Below the pieces are notes generated by a model, which did no database searches, was not told the origin of the DNA, and saw only the letters and a list, made by a program, of their open reading frames with translations. From contig NZ_AXVR01000009.1 in assembly GCF_000484695.1 (NCBI RefSeq), positions 1 to 64,000 of the forward strand: 64,000 nucleotides of DNA, read 5' to 3'. This document shows positions 1-7,659 of this stretch, piece after piece. Position 1 is the stretch's first letter. Every line of letters begins with the position of its first letter. The position numbers and the translations under genes are program-made. Origin of the DNA: Salinispora cortesiana. Its GTDB lineage: Bacteria; Actinomycetota; Actinomycetes; Mycobacteriales; Micromonosporaceae.

Positions 1-153
1 AAAACGCTGCGTTACCGAATCCTCCAGACTCCCGCACGCCTGGTCCGCGCCCGCCGCTACCGCTGGCTGCGCCTGCCCCGCACCTGGCCCTGGGCCACCG
101 ACCTAGCTACCGCCATCGAGACCATCCGCCGCATGCCCATGCCCGCCACCTGA
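1..153 (+). mobile_element. IS1380-family transposase, C-terminal fragment (cut by window start)
   Basis: Reading frame 1 is open from the first base to a TGA at 151-153 and encodes the last 50 residues of a transposase. The arginine-rich tail (KTLRYRILQTPARLVRARR, then LRLPRTWPWATDLATA) matches the way actinobacterial IS1380-type DDE transposases end. The catalytic DDE core would lie to the left of the window, so completeness cannot be judged. No terminal inverted repeat could be fixed downstream. Family assignment is from motif memory, not from a search. Confidence 0.7.
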
Positions 154-501
154 CCACCCCACCACCGCCCCGACGACCAGGAGGAACCCGAGGAGACCAC
201 GCCCCACCGGCGCGACAGCCGGCCCACAGCCATACCCGACGAGCCCAAGACATCCACCAGCTACAATGCCGGCCCCTCAATCATCGACAGGCGTCAGACC
301 CGCGAAGAATCAGGGTCCAGCGAGGACGCGCCCCACCCGGCCAGTGCCACGGACTACCCGCTGACAGATTCCGCGCATCGTTTCCTACTCCCGACCGACA
401 ACACCCCTACCAACGAATGCCATTCTCTACCACCTGCACCTGCAAGACGTGCGGTGAAACGCTTCCAACCCGGAGTGACCCGTCAGCCCGCACGGCGGTG
501 T
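154..501. other. Non-coding stretch, no gene recognised
   Basis: Between the transposase end and the aminotransferase-like fragment there is no frame with convincing coding character. The short open frames here lack recognisable motifs and ribosome sites. It probably includes the right end of the insertion element and decayed flanking DNA; no clear inverted repeat or target duplication was found. Confidence 0.5.
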
Positions 502-594
502 GCGCCGGACGAATCTGTCTCGTTCCACAACTACTCCACCGAGGACGAGGTCGATCGTGCCCTCACCGCGTTGACCGCCCGAGGCGTCCCGTAG
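502..594 (+). pseudogene. Remnant of a class-V aminotransferase / cysteine-desulfurase-like protein
   Basis: One frame ending in TAG at 592-594 reads SVSFHNYSTEDEVDRALTAL near its end. This resembles the C-terminal signature (RxSxxxYNTxEEVDxLxxAL) of SufS/CsdA-like and kynureninase-like fold-type I PLP enzymes. Upstream of about position 500 the same frame carries no recognisable continuation and the PLP lysine region is absent, so this is a decayed C-terminal stub. The match covers only about 25 residues; chance similarity is possible. Confidence 0.35.
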
Positions 595-659
595 GCGCCC
601 GCTGCCGGCTGCGGTAGTCGTCAGCAAAGGCCCGACACCCTGCAGGTCGGACTTTTCTG

Positions 660-956
660 TTAGGGGGTGACTGTCGAATGAAATTCGCCATGGGCAAGGA
701 GAGAATCCGCCAAAAATAAAGCACTTAAGCACAGGAGTAGCCCAAAGATGGCCGCCAAGCTCCACACTATTAACGTCGAGGCTCGGCGCCGACGCGATAG
801 CAGTAAGAAAATTAGGCTGGCGAGGGTACCGCCTGGCACTCCCAAGGCAACTACCGAAAGGGTGACACTGATCGTTGCAATGCATACGAAGAGGCGATTT
901 CGGGGAAGCGATCGGGGTGCGGATGTGGAATTCATGGCAGCTACCTTGTCACCCAT
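660..956 (-). CDS. Small membrane protein of unknown function
   Basis: A 98-residue ORF from ATG (954-956). It has two clear hydrophobic segments, roughly residues 24-52 and 62-86, separated by an arginine cluster (LLLSRRRRAS). This predicts a two-pass inner-membrane protein with a positive cytoplasmic loop. An in-frame ATG at codon 8 is an alternative start. There is no strong Shine-Dalgarno site. Base composition is more AT-rich than the surroundings, in keeping with acquired DNA. No family recognised; it may not be expressed. Confidence 0.45.
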   Translation of the reverse strand: MGDKVAAMNSTSAPRSLPRNRLFVCIATISVTLSVVALGVPGGTLASLIFLLLSRRRRASTLIVWSLAAIFGLLLCLSALFLADSLLAHGEFHSTVTP

Positions 957-976
957 TATGGCATTTTAACAATCAT

Positions 977-1279
977 CTGCGGTTGATCAACGAGCGGTCG
1001 GCGGCCTTCCATGCTGCGGTCGCCGCGGCACCCAGCCTCGACGCGCAGGTGCCGGCCCATCCCGAGTGGACGCTGTTTAATTTCGTGCAACACGTGGGGT
1101 TGGGCCGTCGTAAATCAGCCACCATCGTCGCCGCAGGGACCGCAGACGCGCCCCTGGAGAAGTCGGCTTGGGGTGACGGCATGGGTGTGCCTCAGGAACG
1201 CGAGGCCCTCCTGGCTTGGTGGGCCGATTCCGTCGAGCAACTCTTCGATCAGCTTCCAGCCTGGGATCCGTCCGTGTGA
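977..1279 (+). pseudogene. Truncated maleylpyruvate-isomerase-like (mycothiol-dependent, DinB-fold) protein
   Basis: About 100 residues match the N-terminal half of the actinobacterial mycothiol-dependent maleylpyruvate isomerase/TIGR03083 family: LINERSAAFHAAVAAAPSLD, then VPAHPEWTLFNFVQHVG, and a WWADSVEQLF segment. In intact relatives a start codon lies a few residues before this block and the four-helix domain continues for another 80-100 residues. Here the frame stops at 1277-1279 and no frame downstream restores the rest. The open frame runs upstream to 875 but that part shows no similarity. Interpreted as a broken gene. Confidence 0.5.
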
Positions 1280-1427
1280 CCATCGACGACACGCCTTCTC
1301 CTGCGCCGCGAGGTCGGGGCCGAGGACGCAGCGAAGTCGCAGGCATTCGGCTCGGCTGATTTGCTCGTCTATCGAGCCCTCGACGCGCTGACCGCCCCGA
1401 GCCGGTCCGCTTCGGCTTTGCTGACGA

Positions 1428-1619
1428 TCAGTGCTGCTTGGTCTGTGTTACGAACGCTCGCCATGCCGCTGGTCCGAACACCAGCGCCGGCCCGGTCGGG
1501 TCCTTGCTGTCTCGAACGCCCACGACGCCAGGAAGGTTGTCGGCGACCTCCACACAATCCCCGCTACCGGGACCGGAACTCCGGGTGGATTTGCGCCACA
1601 CAGCGCCACCGAGGTTCAA
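1428..1619 (-). CDS. DUF397 domain protein
   Basis: A 63-residue protein with the whole DUF397 pattern: the W-R-K-S start (VWRKSTRSS), the GDCVEVADNLPGVVGVRDSK core and a C-terminal WRAFVTQTK helix. DUF397 proteins are usually encoded just downstream of Scr1-type HTH/DUF5753 regulators in actinomycetes. They are thought to act with them in a toxin-antitoxin-like or developmental switch; function is not settled. The likely start is a TTG at 1617-1619 that overlaps the TGA of the upstream regulator remnant (TTGA), so translation was coupled. Its partner is broken, so this copy may be orphaned. Confidence 0.75.
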   Translation of the reverse strand: MNLGGAVWRKSTRSSGPGSGDCVEVADNLPGVVGVRDSKDPTGPALVFGPAAWRAFVTQTKQH

Positions 1620-2280
1620 TGCTGTTCCTTCCGTAGTTTCCGCGTCACCACCGCGGCGACTTTCTGTGATTCTACCGGGCTCAAGGCTGCAGCCCGGAGG
1701 TGATCAAAAGCCAGGGTGTAGTGCCCCACGTCAGGGGCGGCCTCAACCGGAGTGTCCCCGGTCAGCGTTTCGCGGTAGGCGATCGTTGGGAACTCGGCAA
1801 ACTCCATGATCGTGAAGGCGCCGCTCAGGCCGGGATGCCATCCGACGTTCGATGGCAGTACCTGCACCGTCGCCCCTGGTGGTGGTTCGGCAATCCGCTT
1901 AAGCTGCTTCGTGAGCACGTCTGGGGCCCGACTTGACGGTGTAGTAGCGATTCATCCAGGACAACCCACAGGTTCAGCCCGTCATCCGTGATCCGCTGCT
2001 GACGTTGCATGCGAGCCGCGATCAGCCGATCCGCCTCTTTGGGCTCCGTTCGTACGGGGTCCGAGGCGAAGAGCGCCCGAGCGTACGCCTCGGTTTGGAG
2101 GAGCCCGGGAAAGACTCCCCAGGACCAGATCTTCAAGGACGTAGCGTCGTTCTCGAAGCCGATATAGGAGCCCAGGGAGTCGGTGAGGACATCCCGGTAC
2201 GACTCCCACCAGCCTCGCTTCCGCCCAGCGCGCGCGAGCTGCCAGTGGCGATCCTGCTCGTCCGGGTCGGTGACCTGGCC
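1616..2280 (-). pseudogene. Frameshifted Scr1-type transcriptional regulator (DUF5753) lacking its HTH domain
   Basis: Two frames together make a DUF5753 domain. The first (about 2280 to 1930) carries TDPDEQDRHWQLARAGRKRG, WWESYRDVL, WSWGVFPGLLQTEAYARALF and VVLDESLLHR. The second (1918 to 1616) continues with LTKQLKRIAEPPPGATVQVL and ends in a normal DUF5753 tail. The switch falls in the GGGCCCC run near 1924-1931 and needs one lost base or two gained bases. N-terminal to the TDPDEQ segment no helix-turn-helix can be found in any frame, although intact family members have about 70 residues of Xre-type HTH there. So the gene is both truncated and frameshifted. Confidence 0.7.
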
Positions 2281-2364
2281 GACTCTCGCTGACCCCCGGC
2301 CAGGCCGCGTCGGCTGGCTGACCCCCGCCCAGCAGTGGCGAGCGAATGGCGGTCGATGGTGATC

Positions 2365-2700
2365 ATGCATCAGATGCCGCAACCCAGGCTCGGTCCGCAC
2401 CCGCAGCACCCTCGCCGCCGTCCCGGGGCTCGGGTACCGCACACACCGCTACGGCCAAGGTGGACGTGCCGGGCGTGGTGTCAACAGTGGCCCTGCGCCC
2501 AAGCCCGCCTGCTGCTGAAGGCCGAGCGCGAGGGCAGGATGGCGTCGCTCGCTATCTACCTCGCCGGGCTCATGTACGAGGCGATGCATGACCTCTACTG
2601 CCTCAACCCCAACGATGGACCAAGTCCACGTGCGCTGTTCGAGCGCTTCGTCGCATGGAATCCGTTCCGGCGGTCCGCCGCAGAGGTGGAGGAGCCATAG
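2365..2700 (+). CDS. Small Cys/Trp-motif protein of unknown function
   Basis: A 111-residue ORF whose C-terminal two thirds belong to a small actinobacterial family often found near Scr1/DUF397 genes. It shows the motif W-x-C-x2-x-C..WPC-x-x-AR (RWTCRAWCQQWPCAQARL), then LAIYLAGLMYEAMHDLY and a closing LFERFVAWNPF. The closely spaced cysteines could bind a metal, but no function is established; relatives are sometimes labelled flavin reductase without good grounds. The first 30 residues are low complexity and the start is uncertain: ATG at 2365, 2374 and an earlier one are in frame. Divergent from the regulator remnant. Confidence 0.6.
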   Translation: MHQMPQPRLGPHPQHPRRRPGARVPHTPLRPRWTCRAWCQQWPCAQARLLLKAEREGRMASLAIYLAGLMYEAMHDLYCLNPNDGPSPRALFERFVAWNPFRRSAAEVEEP

Positions 2701-2760
2701 CAAGCTCTGATCTCGGACCAGGTGGGCGTAGGTCGGCTGCTCCGACTTGCGCTCGCCCGG

Positions 2761-2794
2761 ACGACGCCCCGAACCCGCGTTCGGGGGGCGTCGT
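2761..2794. terminator. Inverted repeat, probable terminator
   Basis: Left arm 2761-2774 pairs with right arm 2779-2794 around a CCGC loop, with two unpaired G on the right side. It lies 60 bases after the small Cys/Trp protein and about 180 bases before the transporter operon. There is no U-tract, which is usual for actinomycete hairpin terminators. Confidence 0.5.
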
Positions 2795-2975
2795 CCAACC
2801 ATTCCCGGGACCGCGCCTACCGGACGTCGTCCGGCCACGCATCCGGGTGCCGGAATGTGGGGTCTGGCAACATAGCCTCTCCTCGATCTACGGCCGTAGG
2901 TTTCCTGCACGCCCGACGGACCTGTGACCGCAGTCACCGCTTTCGTCCGTCGCCAGGCCGGGGAGAGGGGTGGCG

Positions 2976-3737
2976 ATGGCCGGGCAAGGCCTCCTGTCGG
3001 CCCACGAGCTGACCCGCGACTTCCGGGGCTTCCGTGCGGTTGACGGCATTGACCTGGTGGTCGCCGAAGGCAGTGTGCATGCGCTCGTCGGCCCGAACGG
3101 TGCGGGCAAGACAACCCTGTTCAACCTGCTCACCGGCTTCCTGCCGCCCACCGGTGGCCGGATCGAGTTGGCGGGACGCGACATCACCGGCCTGCCGGCG
3201 GAGCAGGTCGCCCGCCGGGGCATCGCCCGCTCCTTCCAGATCACCAGCCTCTTTCCGCAGCTGTCCACCCGGGAACATGTCGAATTGGCGTTGCAGAGTC
3301 CGAGTGGGCTGGGCTGGCGGTTCTGGCGGTCGGCGAAGCTGATGCGGCGCTACACCGATCGGGCCGACGAGTTACTGGAGATGGTCGGGCTGGCCGACTT
3401 GGCGGCGGTTCCCGCCGAGGCCCTAGCCTACGGTCGCAAGCGCGCCCTGGAGCTGGCGATCGCCCTCGCCCTGGACCCGAAGGTGCTGCTGCTGGACGAG
3501 CCGACCGCGGGCATGGGGCTGGAGGACGTCGACCGCACCGTCGAGCTGATCGCCCAGGTTCGGCAGGGCCGAACCGTGGTGCTGGTCGAGCACAACATGA
3601 GCGTCGTGGGGCGGCTCGCCGACACCGTCACCGTCCTGCAGGCCGGCCGGGTCCTCGTCGAAGGCCCGTACGAGCAGGTTCGCGCCGACGAGCGGGTGAT
3701 CACCGCCTACCTGGGAGCCGCCGATGCTGCGCATTGA
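2976..3737 (+). CDS. livG: ABC transporter ATP-binding protein, LivG type
   Basis: First ATPase of a branched-chain amino acid/amide (HAAT) importer. The 253-residue protein has Walker A GPNGAGKTT near residues 38-46, the Q-loop region SFQITSLFPQLSTREHV, a LivG-style signature (YGRKRALELAIALAL), Walker B with LLLDEPTAGMG and the switch histidine in VLVEHNMSVV. ATG 2976 is preferred over GTG 2970 because the GAGAGGGG ribosome site ends just before it. Its end overlaps the next ATPase gene by 14 bases. Codon 3372-3374 is TTA, so translation may depend on the bldA leucyl-tRNA. Substrate cannot be read from the sequence. Confidence 0.9.
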   Translation: MAGQGLLSAHELTRDFRGFRAVDGIDLVVAEGSVHALVGPNGAGKTTLFNLLTGFLPPTGGRIELAGRDITGLPAEQVARRGIARSFQITSLFPQLSTREHVELALQSPSGLGWRFWRSAKLMRRYTDRADELLEMVGLADLAAVPAEALAYGRKRALELAIALALDPKVLLLDEPTAGMGLEDVDRTVELIAQVRQGRTVVLVEHNMSVVGRLADTVTVLQAGRVLVEGPYEQVRADERVITAYLGAADAAH

Positions 3738-4416
3738 GAACCTCTCTGCTTGGTACGGCGAGGCGCAGGTGCTGCGGGACGCCGGTCTCCACGTGGACCC
3801 CGGCGAGGTGGTCACCCTGGTGGGCCGCAACGGCGCCGGCAAGTCGACCCTGCTGCGCTGTGTCATGGGCCTGCACACCGGCTGGCGGGGCACCGTCGAG
3901 CTGGGCGGGACAGCGCTCGGCAACCTGTCGGCGGACCGGCGCGCCCGGCTGGGACTCGGCTGGGTCCCCGACGATCGGGGTAGCTACGCCACCCTGACCG
4001 TGACCGAGAATCTGACCCTGCCGCCCACCGTTGGGCCGGACCCGTGGTCGCTGGAGCGGGTGTACGAGGCGTTCCCCGCCCTCTACCAGCGGCGTAACTC
4101 GGCCGCCACGACGCTCTCCGGGGGCGAGCAACAGATGCTGGCGCTGGCCCGGGTCCTGCGGATGGGCGCCCGCATGCTGCTCTGCGACGAACCGACCGAA
4201 GGGCTGGCGCCGCTGCTCGTGCAGCAGGTCGGTGACCTGCTGCGGGAAGCCAAGCGGCACGGGGTGACGGTGCTGCTGGTGGAGCAGAACCTGCGCTTCG
4301 CCACCAGCGTCGCCGACCGGCACTACCTGCTGGCCGAGGGGCGCGTCACGGCGGCGATGGAGAACTCCGAGGTGCGGTCGCGGGAACGCGAACTGCTGTC
4401 GTACCTCGGCATCTGA
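3724..4416 (+). CDS. livF: ABC transporter ATP-binding protein, LivF type
   Basis: Second ATPase of the importer, 230 residues, the usual LivF length. Walker A is VGRNGAGKSTLL at about 33-44. The signature is TLSGGEQQMLALARVL, Walker B LLCDEPTEGLAPLLV and the switch VLLVEQNLRF. The Glu-Gly-Leu-Ala after Walker B and the ending in SYLGI are LivF hallmarks and separate it from the LivG partner. It starts inside the livG end, so the two are translationally coupled and probably form the heterodimeric motor. Confidence 0.9.
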   Translation: MLRIENLSAWYGEAQVLRDAGLHVDPGEVVTLVGRNGAGKSTLLRCVMGLHTGWRGTVELGGTALGNLSADRRARLGLGWVPDDRGSYATLTVTENLTLPPTVGPDPWSLERVYEAFPALYQRRNSAATTLSGGEQQMLALARVLRMGARMLLCDEPTEGLAPLLVQQVGDLLREAKRHGVTVLLVEQNLRFATSVADRHYLLAEGRVTAAMENSEVRSRERELLSYLGI

Positions 4417-4462
4417 GTAGCTCAGGACCGATCCCGCGCGGTGCGCGGACGAAGGGATGGTC

Positions 4463-5716
4463 ATGCGTAGGACGGTGGGTTTGGTCGCGGCGGCAACGGC
4501 CACGGCGTTCGTGGTCGCTGGCTGCGGTGGTGGAGGTCCCCAATCCGAAGGGGACGAGAAGGTGACCGGTGGCGCGATCGTGCTGGGCGTCCTCAACGAC
4601 CAGTCCGGTGCCTACTCCGAGCTGTCGGGCCGTAACTCGGTCACGGCCGTGGAGCTGGCGATCGCCGACTTCCGGGCGAAGTATGGCGACCGGGCGGTCA
4701 CCACGGACATCAGCGTGCGCAGCGCCGACCATCAGAACAAGCCGGACCTGGCGAACAGCAAGGCCCAGGAGATGTACGACCGGCAGGGGGTCGACCTGAT
4801 CCTGGATGTGCCCACCTCGTCGGCGGCGCTGCGGGTCGCCGATGTGGCGAAGGAGAAGCGCAGGCTCTACTTCAACATCAGCGCGGCGACCACCGACCTC
4901 ACCGGCAAAAGCTGCAACAAATACACCTTCCACTACGCGTACGACACGTACATGCTGGCCAACGGCACGGGCCGGACCACCACCGAGCAGGTCGGCCGGA
5001 ACTGGTACATCCTCTACCCGAACTACGCCTTCGGTCAGGACATGGAGAAGAGCTTCTCCGCGGCCATCGCCGACGCCGGTGGGCGGGTGGTCGGCAAGGA
5101 CGGGGCGCCGTTCCCGAACACCAGCGGTGACTACTCCAGCTACCTGCTCAAGGCGGCGACGTTGGATCCGAAGCCGGACGTCCTCGGCACCATGCAGGCC
5201 GGGGCGGAGCTCGTCAACGTGGTGAAGCAATACAACGAGTTCGAGCTGCGCGACAAGGGCGTCAGTCTGGCCGTCGGTCTGATGTTCATCACCGACATTC
5301 ATTCGCTGACCCCGGCGGCGCTGGCCGGCACCACCTACACCGACGCCTGGTACTGGAACTTCGATCAGCAGAACCGGGAGTTCGCCGACCGGTTCCAGCA
5401 GGAGACGGGTGCCCGGCCGTCGTTCGCGCACGCGGCGAACTACTCCGCCGCCACCCAGTACCTGGAGGCGGTGCAGGCCGCCGGCACCGATGACGCCGAC
5501 ACGATCGTCGCCGAGTTGGAGGGTAAGGAAGTCAACGATGTCTTCCTGCGCAACGGCAAGATTCGGGCGGCGGACCACCGGGTGATCCATGACGCCTACC
5601 TGGCCCAGGTGAAGCCGCAGTCCGAGGTCACCGAGGAGTGGGACTACGTACGGATCCTCGACACCATCCCGGCCGAGGAGGCGTTCCGAGCCCCGTCCCC
5701 GGACTGCACGCTGTGA
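4463..5716 (+). CDS. ABC transporter substrate-binding lipoprotein (HAAT family)
   Basis: Periplasmic-binding-protein fold of the LivJ/LivK/AmiC class. The N-terminus MRRTVGLVAAATATAF ends in lipobox VAGC (Cys 21), so the protein is lipid-anchored outside the membrane. The mature part opens with IVLGVLNDQSGAYSEL, the typical ligand-pocket start, and has about 395 residues. ATG 4463 is chosen because the GAAGGG site at 4451-4456 has proper spacing for it; ATG 4457 would leave no spacing. In other systems such proteins bind branched-chain amino acids, urea, short amides or aromatic acids. This one cannot be assigned, but the neighbouring hydroxybutyrate dehydrogenase hints at a small carboxylate. 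Confidence 0.85.
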   Translation: MRRTVGLVAAATATAFVVAGCGGGGPQSEGDEKVTGGAIVLGVLNDQSGAYSELSGRNSVTAVELAIADFRAKYGDRAVTTDISVRSADHQNKPDLANSKAQEMYDRQGVDLILDVPTSSAALRVADVAKEKRRLYFNISAATTDLTGKSCNKYTFHYAYDTYMLANGTGRTTTEQVGRNWYILYPNYAFGQDMEKSFSAAIADAGGRVVGKDGAPFPNTSGDYSSYLLKAATLDPKPDVLGTMQAGAELVNVVKQYNEFELRDKGVSLAVGLMFITDIHSLTPAALAGTTYTDAWYWNFDQQNREFADRFQQETGARPSFAHAANYSAATQYLEAVQAAGTDDADTIVAELEGKEVNDVFLRNGKIRAADHRVIHDAYLAQVKPQSEVTEEWDYVRILDTIPAEEAFRAPSPDCTL

Positions 5717-6594
5717 CCGCTCTTCTCCAGAGCACCTTCAACGGGCTGGTCAGCGGGGCGTTCTACGCCCTGCTCGCGCTCGGCCTCGCGGTCATCTTCG
5801 GGATGCTGCGGGTGGTGAACTTCGCCCACGGCGCCTTCTACATGCTCGGTGCCTTCGGCGCGTACGTGCTGCTGGCCGAGGCGGGAGTGCCGTTTTGGGT
5901 CGCCCTGGTGGTCGTGCCGCTGGCCCTGGCGCTGCTCGGCATGGCGCTCGAGCGGGCGTTCATCCACCGGCTCACCCGGCTCGACCCGCTCTACAACTTC
6001 CTGCTCACCTTCGGCCTCACGCTGATCCTGCAGGACCTGGTGAAGCTCCGGTACGGGGTGCAGTCCAGTCCGTACGAGGCGCCGGCCGGGCTCCGCGGCT
6101 CGGTCGACTTCGGGCTCTTCGACTTCCCGACGTACCGGGTCTTCATCCTCGGCTTCGCGGTGGCGGTCTGCGTCGGGGTGTGGTGGGCGCTGGCCCGTAC
6201 CCGGGTCGGCATGATCGTTCGGGCCGCGACGGAGCGGCCGGAGCTGACCCGGGCGCTCGGCATCAACGTCGGGCGGTGGATCACCCCGGTCTTCGGCTTC
6301 GGTATCGCGCTGGCCGGGCTGGCCGGGGTGCTCGCCGCGCCGATGCGCGCGGTCAACCCACTGATGGGAGCGGACCTCATCATCGTGGTGTTCGCGGTGG
6401 TGGTGATCGGTGGGCTGGGGTCGATCTTCGGCTCGGTCGCCGCCGGCTTCGGGATCGGGATGGTGCAGGCGTGGGCCGAGGCCTACCTCTCCGCCTTCCC
6501 GATCGTGGCCCAGACGATCGTCTTCATCGTGATGGCCGCCGTGCTGCTCTGGCGCCCGGCCGGACTCTTCGGCCGGGCGGAGGCGCCAGCATGA
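5713..6594 (+). CDS. livH: ABC transporter permease, LivH type
   Basis: Inner-membrane permease of 293 residues with about eight hydrophobic spans. Family marks are the opening LQSTFNGLVSGAFYALLALG, then VVNFAHGAFYMLGAFGAYV and the cytoplasmic EAA-like segment around RTRVGMIVRAATERPELTRA. The real start is GTG 5713, which overlaps the TGA of the binding-protein gene in a GTGA junction; longer in-frame extensions only re-read the previous gene. Forms the translocation pore with the LivM partner. Confidence 0.88.
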   Translation: MTALLQSTFNGLVSGAFYALLALGLAVIFGMLRVVNFAHGAFYMLGAFGAYVLLAEAGVPFWVALVVVPLALALLGMALERAFIHRLTRLDPLYNFLLTFGLTLILQDLVKLRYGVQSSPYEAPAGLRGSVDFGLFDFPTYRVFILGFAVAVCVGVWWALARTRVGMIVRAATERPELTRALGINVGRWITPVFGFGIALAGLAGVLAAPMRAVNPLMGADLIIVVFAVVVIGGLGSIFGSVAAGFGIGMVQAWAEAYLSAFPIVAQTIVFIVMAAVLLWRPAGLFGRAEAPA

Positions 6595-7604
6595 CGAGCA
6601 CCGTGGAGAGCAGGTCCGAGCCGGTCGGGCGGGGGGCGTCCAGTGGGCTGGCCGCAGCGGCCCGCGCCCCCGGTTGGGCCCGGTACGCGCTGCTCGTCGC
6701 CGGCCTGGCGGTGGCGCTCTGGCTACCGAATGGCTTGTACCCGGCGGTGGCGGTGGACATCCTCTGCTGGGCGCTCTTCGCCGTCGCGGTGGACCTGTTG
6801 CTCGGCTTCACCGGCTTGCTGTCCTTCGGGCACGCGGCCTTCTGGGGCACGTCGGCGTACGTGACCGGTCTGGTGGCGATCCACCTGGGCCTGCCGTTTC
6901 CGGCCGCGGTGCTGGCCGGGGCGCTCGCCGCGGCGGTGCTCGCGGTGCCGATCGGCTACCTGGCGGTACGGCGAACCGGAATCTACTTCGCCATGGTCAC
7001 CCTGGCCTTCGCGCAGCTGGTCTACTACGTCGCCAACGAGTGGCGGTCGGTGACCCAGGGCGAGAACGGCCTGCAGGGGGTGCCGCGGGAGCTGTTCGGG
7101 CTGGACCTGACCGACGACTACTACTTCTACTACGCGATCCTGCCGATCGTGCTGCTCGGTCTGGCTGGCGCGTGGCGGATCGTCCACTCGCCGTTCGGTC
7201 GGGTGCTGGTCGGGATCCGGGACAACCCGGCGCGCGCCCGTGCGCTCGGCTACCCGGTGCACCGGTACAAGCTCACCGTGTTTGTGCTCTCCGGCTTCCT
7301 CGCCGGCCTCGGCGGTGGGCTCTTCGCCGTCAGCCATCGCTTCGTCTCGCTGGAGGTGCTGCACTGGACCACCTCCGGCAAGGCGGTGATCGTGGTGGTC
7401 CTCGGCGGCATCGGCACCCTCTGGGGTGGCGTGCTCGGTGCCGGCATCCTGGTCCGCTTGGAGGACTGGCTGTCGTTCTCCGGCTTCGAGGCGATCGGGC
7501 TGGTCACCGGCGGCATCTTCGTCGTGGTGGTGCTGCTGTTCCGGCGGGGCATCTGGGGCACCGCGTCCGCGTTGGCCCGGCGCCGGTGGGGGCGGCGGGA
7601 CTGA
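6591..7604 (+). CDS. livM: ABC transporter permease, LivM type
   Basis: Second permease, 337 residues, joined to livH by an ATGA overlap at 6591-6594. It has the LivM pattern: VDLLLGFTGLLSFGHAAFWG at about 64-83, the FAMVTLAFAQLVYYVANEW span, and the cytoplasmic loop FGRVLVGIRDNPARARALGY that contacts the ATPases. The N-terminal 30 residues are an extra hydrophilic tail. The gene ends the operon; a convergent regulator gene stops 55 bases further on. Confidence 0.88.
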   Translation: MTSTVESRSEPVGRGASSGLAAAARAPGWARYALLVAGLAVALWLPNGLYPAVAVDILCWALFAVAVDLLLGFTGLLSFGHAAFWGTSAYVTGLVAIHLGLPFPAAVLAGALAAAVLAVPIGYLAVRRTGIYFAMVTLAFAQLVYYVANEWRSVTQGENGLQGVPRELFGLDLTDDYYFYYAILPIVLLGLAGAWRIVHSPFGRVLVGIRDNPARARALGYPVHRYKLTVFVLSGFLAGLGGGLFAVSHRFVSLEVLHWTTSGKAVIVVVLGGIGTLWGGVLGAGILVRLEDWLSFSGFEAIGLVTGGIFVVVVLLFRRGIWGTASALARRRWGRRD

Positions 7605-7659
7605 CTCCCCGCCGCGGGCGGCCACAGCCTCAATTGGGGCGGGCTCAACCAGGGCGGGC

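Noticed and set aside
748..969. 73-residue plus-strand ORF
   Set aside because: Basic, motif-free antisense of the small membrane ORF at 660-956, which has better defined hydrophobic segments.
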